Source: Trema orientale
Taxonomy: Eukaryota > Streptophyta > Magnoliopsida > Rosales > Cannabaceae
Direction: 5' to 3'
NCBI GenBank assembly: GCA_002914845.1
Contig: JXTC01000042.1
Location: 1,061,477-1,125,476 of the forward strand
DNA length: 64,000 nucleotides
Shown one piece after another: positions 1 through 11,300 of this stretch. Under the pieces are notes generated by a model. That model did no database searches. It was not told where the DNA came from and was given only the letters and a program-made list of their open reading frames with translations. Position 1 is the stretch's first letter, and each line of letters opens with the position of its first letter. A program made the translations under genes and the position numbers.

Positions 1-1269
1 GGTCAGAATGTTTGGCAATTGAATCTAGGTCCAACCTTCTTAGAGAATCATACCTGAATGTTTGGCAATTGCTTTTATGTTGCTAATGCACAGAAGGATT
101 CCAATTTATGGTTCACGGCTGGGAATCCCACTTTAGCCCTATTGTCAGAGCTCTCGTTGTTTCAATAAGATGAGCTCTGTCACGGATTATCACCCAACCC
201 AGTAACAACTATTTGTCAGCATATGCATATTCCAGAAATTGGGGCTGTAAATAAAACTATACGACAAAGCAGAGGAAGATCAAGAAAATTTTTAGACAGC
301 TACCAAAATCCTAATGCATTTAACTCATATGCCACCATTTATGAACATAGAAACATTTTGTTAAACAAAAGGCGGATAGCAAGGAGGAGAATGGACTGCC
401 CAGTGACCGAGCACAGAGAGTAAATAATCATCATAAATCGAAATCAAAATTTTATAATATTTGGGTTTAACATGTTCGAAATAATCATGAGGTTCAAAAG
501 AGAAAATCTATGTTCAGGAAAAAAAAAAGAGAAAATTAATCATAAGAGCAAAAAAATCCCTAGAAACCCTTTATGAACAATTAATCGTTCAAAAAAATTT
601 TAAAAAAAAAACACGAAAGGAATAAACGATTCAAACCAAACAATTTCAGATTACATGAAATGAAAACACGATAAAGACGAAAAATACATAAAACAAAGTG
701 ATAACCCTCATAGAGTCAAACCTGGATTTTTGCAAGTGTACTGGGATGGTTAATAGAGGGAGACACAGATGTCAAAATGGGGATTATGAGGAAAGAAGGT
801 GTTGAGTGAGAAGGTGAGAAAACGAAGATAAATAGACTGCTTTGGTTTTGATTTATGGCTGAGGGTGAGGAAATGAAGCACGACTGAGATTTAGTGTTTT
901 TTGGCATATGGTGAGGCTGAGAAAATGAATGGATGAAGAGAGAAGGTATAGAACGGCAGAGTGATAGAAAGAGATGAGGGATGGGGTAGAAAAACCCTAA
1001 TATTGCCATGTGGAAACATTGTCCACATCATCATCTACATGTCAAACGTTTCCACATCATCATTGACATGTCACAAGATTTGTATACACATATCATCACA
1101 TATTTATACAGCTGGCAATTCCATAATAAAATATTTTTTTAATACAATAATTTATATATTTTTATTGTACATGTGGCAAAAAATAAAAAATTAAATGCCA
1201 TGTCACTTATTATATTGGCAAAAAATAATTAAAAACTTAATTATTAGCTGAAAAAGTTTAGAGCCAAAA
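1..1269. other. Intergenic, no gene recognised
   Basis: AT-rich sequence with only short open frames that lack any recognisable domain or splice context. A 16-base phrase (GAATGTTTGGCAATTG) occurs twice, at about 7 and 56. The stretch from about 1010 to 1270 is rich in ATGTGGCA/ACATGTCA-type words and probably belongs to the same DNA transposon whose right end lies at 1478. No tRNA or rRNA was seen. Confidence 0.5.
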
Positions 1270-1478
1270 CAAAATTTTAGGAGGGAAAATTTCCCTCCAA
1301 CCTATGTGTAGGTAAAATACAGTTACTTACACATAAAACGTGTAAACTTATTATATTACTAGCACCTACTTTACCTACACATTCAAAAAATTTTATGTGT
1401 AAGAAAATGATAGCTTTACCTACACATACATATGAGTAGGTAAAAAATGAGTAAGTAAAAGTCTTATTTCTTGTAGTG
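1270..1478. mobile_element. Terminal part of a CACTA-like DNA transposon
   Basis: The stretch ends in TTCTTGTAGTG (1468-1478), which is the reverse complement of CACTACAAGAA, the usual terminus of plant CACTA (En/Spm) elements. Just inside are several copies in both orientations of a short word of the type ACCTACACAT / ATGTGTAGGTA, as in CACTA subterminal repeats, and a near-perfect palindrome (GGAGGGAAAATTTCCCTCC, about 1281-1299). No matching CACTAC end was found to the left, so the left end is lost, diverged or outside the window. No transposase is visible. Confidence 0.5.
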
Positions 1479-2158
1479 CATGTAGACCCCAATTTTTGTT
1501 TTTCACTCTCAATTTTTATCTATCTTACCATTTTCCTCATACCAAACAATCTAACTTTTTTCTTTTATTTCCACTTTTCTCCGCAAATATTTTCCTTGCT
1601 CCCCTTTTTCCTCCGTACCAAACATAGCCTGAGTTATGTAACTTTTAATGTTGAAGGATCAAACTAATACACAAAAATGCTTGTTGAATAAATTTGAGTT
1701 ACTTTGAAATAAGTTTCAACAATCCCCCCAAAGGGGGGTTAAACAACGGCCTTGGAATCCGTTCTATATGTAAAAGGCACGACACAAAAATGTTAAACGG
1801 CAAAAGATTGTTTCAAAAAGACGACAATTGTTTCAAAAAGACGACAGTAACCCCAAAGACGACTGCATTCGAGAAAACGACAAGAATCTCGAAAGTCCAG
1901 AACAGCATGAGACAGCATGTGATACAAGTAAAACCCGGCAAAGGTGTACACGTACATCTGATGAGGATGTTTACGTGTCACCATCTCCTTCAACTTCTGA
2001 GTGTAAAGTCTTGGACGGCTCCACGTAATTGCCTTGAGGCCAGCGTGGTCATGCTCCACAGGGGATCGTCACCGTTGAGGTTCTCCCTTATCTTTCTCCC
2101 ACACTTGGCGCGAGGCTTTCTGATGCGTTAAAATCAATCTGAGTCATTTTTTTTAGAA
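1479..2158. other. Unassigned spacer with a 145-codon open frame
   Basis: An open frame runs from 1694 to 2131 on the plus strand, with overlapping frames on the other strand. The predicted product is not recognised, has no signal peptide or repeat, and sits next to transposon ends. A 19-base phrase (ATTGTTTCAAAAAGACGAC) is tandemly repeated at about 1807-1844. The region is less AT-rich than its neighbours, so it could be a decayed gene or transposon fragment. No function is proposed. Confidence 0.3.
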
Positions 2159-2342
2159 TAATGCTACAGGCACAGTGATGTGTCAGTCTGTCACTGACTA
2201 ATTATAATTTAAATGAGACCAGTCTGTCACTGACTAATTATAATTTAAATGAGACCTATGTGAGATCCAATTTATTAATTAAATCATCCAGTGACAAACA
2301 GACATATCACTATGGTGCTGGCACCACTGCCCCATAGCATTA
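2159..2342 (+). mobile_element. Foldback MITE, family A, copy 1
   Basis: The element has long imperfect inverted ends. The left end starts TAATGCTACAGG and the right end finishes CCCATAGCATTA; both arms carry the word GTGATRTGTC followed by GTCAC. Two relatives lie at 7105-7282 and 25332-25512 and share the core AGATCYAATYTATTAATTA. This copy also has a perfect 36-base tandem duplication (2185-2220 and 2221-2256). There is no coding capacity. The superfamily is not certain. Confidence 0.7.
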
Positions 2343-2860
2343 CTTTTTTTTTTAAGTCCTTTTTTCTTTCCCCCTTATTATTATCGTTATTTTTTCTTCA
2401 AAGACTTGAATGTTCCCAAATTAAATTGTGTAGCTTTAGTCTTGTATATGGCCCGCTTATATCAGCTATTTGACTCATTTTATCCTCAAACATTAATGGG
2501 GAATAATATCTATTCACACTTTTTCACATTTATTTGCTTGATGAATATTGGTCATTTCTGACAGGATATACAACAATGAACAATAGAGTTCTCTAAATTT
2601 ATAAGGACCAACATAAATATATAGAACTCAGAATGCTTATGTTCGATTCAACAACTTATGCATCACACCCACATACATAAGGAAATAGTACATAATAAAA
2701 ATTGCCCACAGTAACATAGATAAATACACATATAAGTATTACATCTTCTTTTTTCTTTCTTATTTTCTCGAGAAAGTATATTATATGCATTATCATCTTA
2801 TAAAGGCCTAGCAAAAGAGATGAGGGGTTTAAGGTTGGGTTGAGTGGCTGATGATCATCG

Positions 2861-3471
2861 TTAAGGGCACTTGGGTTTGTTGCCGTGAGTAAGCATATCA
2901 GTGTAACATTTTCCACACACTTCTCTGTTCCCTGCGGTGCCCGGAGGCACACACTTGCACCTCGCGCAGCACGTGCCACATGCTCTTGTGCACACGTTTG
3001 GCCTCGAGTGTTTGCTGCACCTCACATTACATAACCCTGCACAATCTGTAGTTTTTGGGCCAAAAAAGAAAAAAAGGTAGTGGTTAACCACTATTATAGT
3101 CTTGATTACTCTTAATCTCCATGCGTAATAAAAATAAAATGAAAATATAACATACCCAAGTATGGTAAGAGTCTTCTGTTGGGTCCTTTCACCACCACAG
3201 CCTAATAAAATGGTTTACAAGTAAATAATAAGTACTAAGATATACCAAGGATTGTAGTAAAAACAGAGAAGAGTTATAAGTATAGATACCGGGTGGGTTT
3301 CTTGGTTCTCAATCTGGGATTCAGATGAAACCTAAAGATTATAATAATAATGAAAAAATATGTAAGTAATTAAGGTTCATAATAAGGTACAGAGAATTAG
3401 CTATTGAAAACGAAATGATTTAGTTTTGTAAAAAAAGGAGTTTCCAACTTTATGTGAATATGAATATGTGG

Positions 3472-3503
<32 letters not shown>

Positions 3504-3571
3504 GTGTATACATTTACCTGTGATAAACAGAAAAGCAAGACGGCCATTAGAATAATCAAGCGGAGAGCCAT
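2861..3571 (-). CDS. GASA/Snakin family secreted cysteine-rich peptide (gibberellin-regulated)
   Basis: Small secreted peptide of the GASA (Snakin/GAST1) family, whose members act in the apoplast in growth, hormone response and antimicrobial defence. Four exons on the minus strand: 3571-3518, 3331-3290, 3201-3156 and 3045-2861, all with GT..AG borders, giving 108 residues. Residues 1-18 plus the first part of exon 2 form a hydrophobic signal peptide (MALRLIILMAVLLFCLSQ). A short variable linker follows. Exon 4 holds the GASA domain with all twelve cysteines in family spacing, including RACGTCCARCKCVPPGT and the C-terminal KPKCP. A TATA box lies about 125 bases upstream of the ATG. Intron 1 contains a TA microsatellite. 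Which GASA paralogue this is cannot be told from the sequence alone, but the family call is very secure. Confidence 0.95.
3471..3497. repeat. TA microsatellite in intron 1 of the GASA gene
   Basis: An uninterrupted AT/TA dinucleotide tract lies within the first intron of the GASA gene, just downstream of the splice donor. It is a likely length-variable marker. Confidence 0.85.
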
Positions 3572-3694
3572 TTTGGTGGTGATAACTGATAAAGCTACTA
3601 AGCAAAGCAGAGTGTTTAAGGGAGAGGTGGACAAGTGTGGAAGAGCGAATAAAGCCAAGGATTACAAGTGTCTTGAGTGAGCTTCCCCACTCTC

Positions 3695-3704
3695 CTTATA
3701 TAGC
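3695..3704 (-). promoter_or_regulatory. TATA box of the GASA gene
   Basis: On the minus strand the sequence reads CTATATAAGG, ending about 125 bases upstream of the GASA start codon. This is a good plant TATA match, and the position implies a 5' leader of roughly 95 bases. Farther upstream, CACGTG (4303-4308) and ACGTGAC (4350-4356) are possible bZIP/bHLH sites. Promoter use is inferred from position only. Confidence 0.7.
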
Positions 3705-5826
3705 CGTTTGATCCTACTTGGAATTACGTTATTACCCATTTCGTTTTGCCTTCTATATTTTATTTGGATTATAAACACTTTAATTTACACTTATTACCAG
3801 AGAAACAAAAACTGAGAATATGGACAGCATGGACACACTGTTTCTGCACTTGTGCTCTTTTCAATACAAAGGCTGAATTCAGTCTTGGCACATTTCTTAA
3901 TATCAAAACGTTTCATTAATGTATTTATCTATTTATTTATTTAGTTTTTTTAACTGAGAAAATTTTCTCGTGTTTCAGTTATTGGTTTATTACATTTTGG
4001 AATAAGAGTTCCGATATAGTAATTTATATTGAGAATAATAAATGTTGTCATGTGCTTTGTTATTAACCTTATTCATTTTCAGATACTATTTATCCTCATA
4101 AATGAGAACTAGTCAACTTTATGAGTAACCCTTCATAACATTATTGTTATGGGAAACTAAGCAATCTTATGTAACTATTTGTCAAACGTCTGCAAATAAC
4201 TGTGTATTATTATTATTATTATTATTTTGAAAAAGAAAAAATATAAAAGTTAGAACTCGGTAATTACATACCAGCAGCTAGCAGCCTTTCCCAACATTTT
4301 GTCACGTGATCGATTTCTACTGTTTGTTTTTTACTTTCCCATGGCCCGTACGTGACACGCTGACAGCTTTTTAAAAATTTGGAGAGATTGCTAGCACAAT
4401 CAACTGCAAGCTGGCATATCGCAAGTTGGTCATATTGTATTCATTTTGGCTCTTAGGATTTTGGAAACTGAGGATGCTAAGTAGATCCTGATTCTTACAT
4501 TACAAACACAATCTTTCCCTTGTCCACCTTAGTATAAACCTAGTTGATTTAACAAACGTGATATAATAAACACGTTGATTTAATCTCAATTTTATAGCGC
4601 ATGATGAAAATTTGGAGACACACACTAATAACGTTTATCACTCGGTAAAAAGAAAAAAATGAGAGGGATTCCTAGTTTGAATTATCATTTATCAGCTGAT
4701 ATCACCACTAAAGAGTATAAATTGAAAATGGAACTAAACTCGCATAGGGTACTAATCAAACATCTCTGGATTATTTGAAACGACTAGAGAATTGTAATAA
4801 TGTGAATTAGATTATTATTAATTAACCACGGTCCCAAGGCATTACTATATGTTAGTTATCTATGCTCTTATTGTGAGCCTGATACTATAATTTAAACACC
4901 GTTCATGAATTATTTATACCCAACTTCCGACCAAAATATGGTAGATAGCTGGAGATACCAGTTTCTTATAATATGACTTACACTAGGATAGACACACATA
5001 AATACATAAAAAGAAAAGGTTATGGCAGGGAATCGAATAAAGGGGAAAGATGCCAGCTAAGCGCCATCATTATTGGCCAACCAAAAGAGCAAAGTACCAG
5101 CTGAATATTTCCCGTATGATACAATGAATTACATCTTCTTAATTAGTGTTGTGTTTTTATATGAAGCTGTTGGGAAATGGGAAGTGTTTAAAATGAATAT
5201 TAACTAACTAATATGATAATTTTCGATTTAGAAGAGGACAGAGTTTGGTGCAATTGGGTGGATAAGAAGGAGAAATTTTGATGTCATAGTCGTACTTGTC
5301 CTCCTTTGTTTAAAGGGCATGGATATAATATCAGGATATGGAAACAGATACCGCATAAGGTGTAATGCGCTCGCTCATGTTGAGCTGTAATGCTCCCAAG
5401 TCCAAAGTCCCATACTTGAATGGTCCAAGCAAAGGAGTGCTTACCTTTTCGGTACATATGCAATAATTTGTTTGACATGGCCTGACTCGCTGCATGTAAT
5501 TCCCGTGGGAAACTCTAGCATTTTCTAGATACATTCTAGAATTATCCAGAGTTATGCATGAAGATTATAGAAGTTGCAGGAGTGTTACAACTTGCTAAGT
5601 TGACCGACATGCTAGAAAAGCCGGCAGGTGTACTAGAAACTTCAAGAATTATTTGAACTTGTTTAAGATCAACAATTGGCAGCCTAGTTGATAAATAACC
5701 GATCCTACCTATTATATAAAGGGAACTTGGGTCCCGGATGTTGAGCATGGCATGGAAAAGAAAAAGAAAGAATAGAAATAAGTAAAAGTGTGTGCCGTGA
5801 AAGAAAAGTGAGTGAATTATATATAT
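3705..5826. other. Intergenic, upstream of the GASA gene
   Basis: AT-rich sequence without a supported gene. It contains an ATT microsatellite near 4207-4227 and a G-box (CACGTG, 4303-4308). Around 5284-5770 the composition is less AT-rich, with repeated TCTAGAA-type words and a TATATAAAGGGAA phrase (about 5714-5726) like that of a retrotransposon LTR leader. This could be an old LTR fragment, but neither ends nor coding parts are visible, so it is not called as an element. Confidence 0.4.
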
Positions 5827-5828
5827 TA

Positions 5829-6181
5829 GGGATAATTGTAAAAAAATACCCTTATGTTTGGATGTTCTGCAATTTAAACCCTGAAGTTTGGATTCTGCAA
5901 AATAATATCATGAGATTACGAATTTCTGAAAATTAATACCCTGTGTTGATTTTTAACTGATAAAATATAATAATATCCTCAAAATTAAGATGAATAATAT
6001 GGATTAATCTAGTTTTAATGGAGGACATTGTTTTTTCGTTCCTAAAATTGGTCAAAAAATCTATCTAGGGTATTAATTTTCAGAAATTCCTAATCTCAGG
6101 GTATTATTTTGCAGAGTCTAAAGTTCAGGGTTTAAATTGCAGAACACTTAAATTTCAGGGTATTTTTTTTGCAGTTATCCC
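5829..6181. mobile_element. Foldback MITE, family B (long inverted ends)
   Basis: About 353 bases with inverted arms of about 120 bases each. The left arm starts GGGATAATTGTAAAAAAATA and the right arm ends TTTTTTGCAGTTATCCC. Both arms contain TTCTGCAATTTAAACCCTGAA-type and AATTTCTGAAAATTAATACCC-type words in opposite orientation. Nine-base flanks (TATATATTA and TATTTATAT) are similar but not identical. Long arms starting GGG with possible 9-base duplications fit a Mutator-like foldback element, but AT-rich flanks make the duplication unsafe. It has no coding capacity. Confidence 0.7.
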
Positions 6182-7104
6182 TATTTATATATAGTTTTGA
6201 GTGAATTATATGAGTGATAGTGTGTGGGATCAGGTGCTTTGGTGAGATTGTGTAATAGTGTCCGAAATAATGATTATTAATTAAGTTATTGTGTCTTTGT
6301 TAAAAGTGTGTCTAAATTTTGACTATTGTTGTAATTACTCTGTTATAATAAAAATAATTACGTTATTTTTTCTATATATTATGCCTAATAAGTGGGTGCT
6401 GTGCGTAACAGTTCGAACTCGGTGATAATATCGGGCTGAAGTTTTACTCCGCATCTGGAAGCACGTAAGGATACTCCATCCTTATATTTTGGCTTTACCA
6501 TTATAAAAACTTGGGACTATATTTTGGAAATTTGGATGGTTCTACGTAAACTTCATGGTTTACTCCGAAGTCTAAACTTGATGGGTCTTGTCTTGATCCT
6601 TAGAACCATTATGTCTTTTTTCCTTTTACCATTTGCCCAGTACAGTTTTTCGACATCAATGAGCTAAAACCAATTGCTTACCGCTTTTAATAACGTGAAC
6701 TTCCACACATTTCACATGTTATATCATAGTGAGTTAAAAGCTAACATTTAATAGTTCTATTTTAGTTTCGTAGGACGAAGGAATTTGAAGTCAAAATATT
6801 CATATTTGAAAGATGTGTAGTTACCATTAAATTATGCCTGTCACTAGATGTAATGGTGTTTTATACATGTAGCTATTTGAATTAAGCTCACAATCATTAA
6901 TTGTGGTGTAAGCAAACAAAACAAGTTTCTAATGTTGGGACGTAATACATTACATATCATACCACTCAACAATTTCCAAATTACATAACATACCACTCAA
7001 AAATTTCCTAGAGGCTCTGCTCAACACAACCTCGCCAGGTCACCAGAAGTTCTATGCCAAAGACGTAATTTGGTATTCAAATATTTTTCCCTTATCCCTT
7101 AATG

Positions 7105-7282
7105 AGCAATGTTAGAGCACCAGTAGTGTCCATTATTATAATAATGTGTTTGTCTATCACTAAATAATTTTAATTAATAAATTAGATCCCACATGAATTT
7201 CACCTGAATTATAAGTATAATTAATCAGTAACAGATTGACACATCATGTAATATTAGACAGCACTATTCAAAATTTATTGCT
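7105..7282 (-). mobile_element. Foldback MITE, family A, copy 2
   Basis: A relative of the element at 2159-2342 in the opposite orientation. The reverse complement contains the shared core GTGGGATCTAATTTATTAATT. Inverted ends start AGCAATGTTAGAGCACC on the left and AGCAATAAATTTTGAATAG on the inverted right side, and both arms carry a GTGTxxxTCTGT/ATC-AC core. It is more diverged than the other two copies. Confidence 0.6.
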
Positions 7283-7812
7283 GGCAACCCCGGAACGCCC
7301 CCAGCAAAATATGGAATATTAATCACATTTCTGCCACTTTTGATAACAATCTAATAGTGGCTACTTTAAAGTTCTTTTATACCAAATATTTTTGCAATAT
7401 AATGCCACTTAAACAACCATAATACAAGGCATGAACATTTGTAGCCACCATCCATTTGCCAAGTTATGCTGGAAATATATTGAAATGCGTCTGTTAAGCA
7501 TTTCTAGGTTACAAAGTCCCAGAATTAAATATCATCAGCACATCGAAAGAACCAAAGCTGGCAGGTGAACTAACTCTGAAGCTGTTCCAATGACAAGATA
7601 TGTAAATTAATTGGACTGACCGCACATTTAAAGAATCAAATGAGTAAGTACCTACTAACTCTAATCTGAATTCTCTTATATTTCCTTTTACAACGACTGA
7701 AAAAAAAATTTACAATGCTTCTCTGGTGGATTTGTTTCTCCTTTTCTTTTCTTTTCTTTTTTTTTGGTAAACGGATTTGTTTCTCCTTGTGTTTTACACA
7801 TTAATTTTACCA

Positions 7813-7858
7813 CATAACACCTCCCCCCCCCCCCCCAAAAAAAAAAAAAAAAAAAAAA
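7813..7858. repeat. Adjoining poly-C and poly-A homopolymers
   Basis: A run of C follows CTCC and passes directly into a run of more than twenty A. The length is likely unreliable in assembly and variable between individuals. Confidence 0.85.
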
Positions 7859-8366
7859 CCAAAAAGACGTCATTTTATCATGAGAAAACGACACGTAACT
7901 ATCCATCCTGCAGGGGAAAACGACATACTAAAGGCCCAGAAATGACACGAAACATGATCCTATAGGGAAAAAGAATGGAAGTCGTTTTCGATCAAAGGAC
8001 AAGCAATAAAATCACAAAAAAATCACATGTTTTTGAGTTTTTCCCGAAATTATAGACGACCATGGACCGGAAGGACAAACGACAAATTTGTTTTCCATCC
8101 CATCGTTCGACCTTACTCGTTTACTCAAAAAGGCCAAAAAAGTAACATTAAAAAGAATAAAATAACTATCATTGATGTGACCAACTATGAACTCGCCGTC
8201 AAAAATTTCAATGATTCCTCGGTAAGAGGAGATTGGCAAGAACTCAAAAATTTGGACCTTAAGTTACTTAGTTGCCCTTACCAACACTAACCGGGAAAAG
8301 AATAAACCTAAACCACATTCTAACACGTTATCACAATTTTTTCCACTATGTGAACTGTGAAGCCTT

Positions 8367-11300
8367 TTAGAAAACAACCTCTACTTCCTTTTCAGTCATC
8401 TCATATACATGGTCTCTTGCATCTGTAAGAGCACTCTGCGCGATGCAAAAACTCGATTTAGAGAAACATATGCAGAAAAGATAGAATAGAGAGGAAGATT
8501 AAAAGGGTCCCGAGGAGGATGAAAACTAACCTGTCCAAATTTGGTCATTAAGTTACGAGAAAGATTCAAAAACGTGATTCTCACATCTTCATTAGCCTTT
8601 AATGCTTGAGCAATGGCAAAAGCCCCATCATCCTGAATGGATAGCCAAAATAAAACAAAGCAAAAACAATAGTGCTAGCATATTATTTGGACTACAGAAT
8701 GAAGGTACATACCCTTATCTCATTGAACCCAAGATCTAGCGAAGTTAAAGCTTCATTAACCACTTTTAAGCTACGAGCTATGCAAATTGCACCCTGAAAT
8801 CCTTGTATAGAAAGTTATGTAAGACCAAATGTGAAACTGGGCCAGATGGCATATATGGAGACAATACTATCTACAGCTACGAACCTCATCTCTTAGTCCA
8901 TTTCCCCTCAAGTCCAGATAGGATAAGGTACCGTTGTATTTTAACATATCAGCAATGTACTCTGCACCTTTTGCTCCTAACTGCAATAGGATATTACTAG
9001 GTATATGAACTTGAGAAAAAATCCCCAGCTAGTTCAAAATACTAAAATCAGATCTGCATAATTCAAACCGTCAATTACCTGGCACCAGCCAACCTTAAGG
9101 GTAGTTATGTTACCATGGAATTTAAGAACTTCACATAAGACTTCTGCACCTTCTGGACCAATGGGATTATAACCAAGTTCCAGCTGTGAGTGAGAGAGAA
9201 AACACAAGTATACCATCATATACCTCCAGAGAATAAACAAATTGGAAAAAAAAAAAAAAAAGAAAAAAGAAGGGAGAATGAGAGGTTAAGAACATACTGT
9301 TGTAACGATAGAGTTATCTTTCAAAGCTTTTGCTATTACACTGACTCCTTTAGCATGAATGTTGTTTCCCGCCTGTAAATTAAGTTACTATGTTTCGATA
9401 TATGGATAGGTAGTGAAAATTTCATATGTGGATGGATAGAGAATTTTCAGAAACTAATTAATCATACAGACAAATCAAACAAAATAGCGCTATTCTAACC
9501 AGATCTAAACTTCTTATCGTCCGGTTTTCCTTCAATGCATCTCCAATTCTTTCAGCTCCCTGAAGATTTTCAAGAACAGAATTCAAAAATTAGTGAAGCA
9601 GTACAGCATTTGATTTATTAAAGGGACTTTTGACCTAGCAGTTTTGGTAATTGAAAAATAATAATAATAATACGAATAAGAATTTTTAAATTCTCCGGCA
9701 AAATTTTCCTCTGAGCAATCATAAACCTCCCTTTGAATTTGAGATATCATGCAAAATCCTTTATTTTCATCCAACTTGAAATGCGGGGATTTTGTAAGAA
9801 AATATCAAAAGAACCCAACAGTTTTCCTTTTCTCGATTACCAGAACCACAAGGTTATCTGAGTGAAAAAATAAAAACAAGAAGAGGAATAAGTAATTATT
9901 CCTTTATTCAGAGACACTGACCAAGCACGCAGTTTAATTTCCATTTAACTTTAAGAGCCAAAACTTTGTGAGTTTGCTACCGAAAAAAAAAAAAAAACTT
10001 TGTGAGTTGTTTGGTTACTAATAATGAATGCCGCATTCAATGGAAATTATTGCTTTGTCAATGTTTACCTAATCTGAATTTAAAACATATATAACAGGTC
10101 GAAGTAATCAAACAATCAAAGAGAGAAAAAGTTGCTCTTCTTAACAGTAGCAGAAAATCATCAACTACTTAATGTAACAGTCGTCAGCAGCAGCAGAATT
10201 CCAATCCACGGATAACATTAACGAAATGGTCCAAACGAAAAGCGATTAACATATTCTAAACATCAATACCTCGTCACCTATGTCATTCATGCTAATGTTC
10301 AAAGTTGTCAAGCTCTTGCTCTTCTTGACATATTCAGCAACATGAAAGGCACCTTTTGCGCTAATTGAATTGTTGCCAATTTCTAGACGCGTAAGTTTAC
10401 CTGAGAAATATGCATGTCAGTACTTGCAAATACAATAAGAATAAGCATAAAAACATCCATCCATGTTTCTAATCAAAGCATGCAATTAATATATCAAATC
10501 AAAACCTTTATGTGAGGATAGACCATCAATCAATGCCCGTATGCCTTCATCTCCGATCGAATTTCCATGCAAATGGAGTTCCTGAAAGGTATACCACAAT
10601 CATGATTCTTATAACTTGAGAGTATCATATACCTTTAAAGTTTACAAGCAATCAGGTAGAGACCTTATTGTAGTGGTAGTTTGTCCCGATATGGAAAAGA
10701 AACAGAAGTGAGAGTAATTCGTACCTTTATAGACTTGTTCCCTTCAAGTCCTTTAGCCAAAGAATTAGCCCCCAAGGCACCACCATAGTTGCCACTTGAA
10801 CAATTAAATAATGTGAGAAAATTTACCAAAAGAAAACCACTAGAAAGTGTCAGAGTAGAAACCTACCCTGCTAATAAACAGAACAGTACAGCTTCCATAA
10901 ACCCAAAATGAATTATATTACAAGAGAGAAAAGGAGAATAAGCCACTTACTTAAATTGTATATTATATTACAAGAGAGAAAAGGAGAAAAGGCCACTTAC
11001 TTAAGTTGCAGATCTCGTATTGTCTTATTCTCGAGAAGAGCTCCAGCCAAACTCGAAAATCCCTGGCATTATTTTGGAAAAACTTTATTATTAAAAAAAA
11101 AACGTTGGAAAATTAGAATTAAGGCTACATCTTAGAATATATAGATTGATCTCCGTACAGAATATTCAATCATATTGTTGTTGAGTTCAAGATACATCAA
11201 GCTTGAATTTTTCTTCAGCATTTCTGCAATAGCCTTTGCCCCCTGCATGGTAAAGTGAGCATCACTTTAGATACTTTGTTTATAAAAAAAGCCTTGACTT

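Larger units (their letters stand above)
6182..8366. other. Intergenic, downstream of the EMB2004-like gene
   Basis: No gene is supported. The region holds MITE copy 7105-7282 and a homopolymer pair (poly-C running into poly-A, about 7813-7858). A moderately GC-richer patch (about 7860-8300) has open frames on both strands but no recognisable product. The last part is probably the 3' untranslated region of the minus-strand gene that ends at 8367. Confidence 0.4.

Noticed and set aside
716-1009. 97-codon minus-strand open frame rich in Ser, Pro and His
   Set aside because: Low-complexity product, no signal peptide or splice context, and next to transposon DNA.
5284-5770. Possible LTR fragment with TCTAGAA words and a TATATAAAGG phrase
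   Set aside because: No repeat partner, no primer site and no coding parts were seen, so it is mentioned only as a possibility in the spacer entry.
6365-6480. Possible SINE or tRNA-like stretch with GTTCGAACTCGG
   Set aside because: Only a B-box-like word is present; there is no A box, A tail or target duplication.
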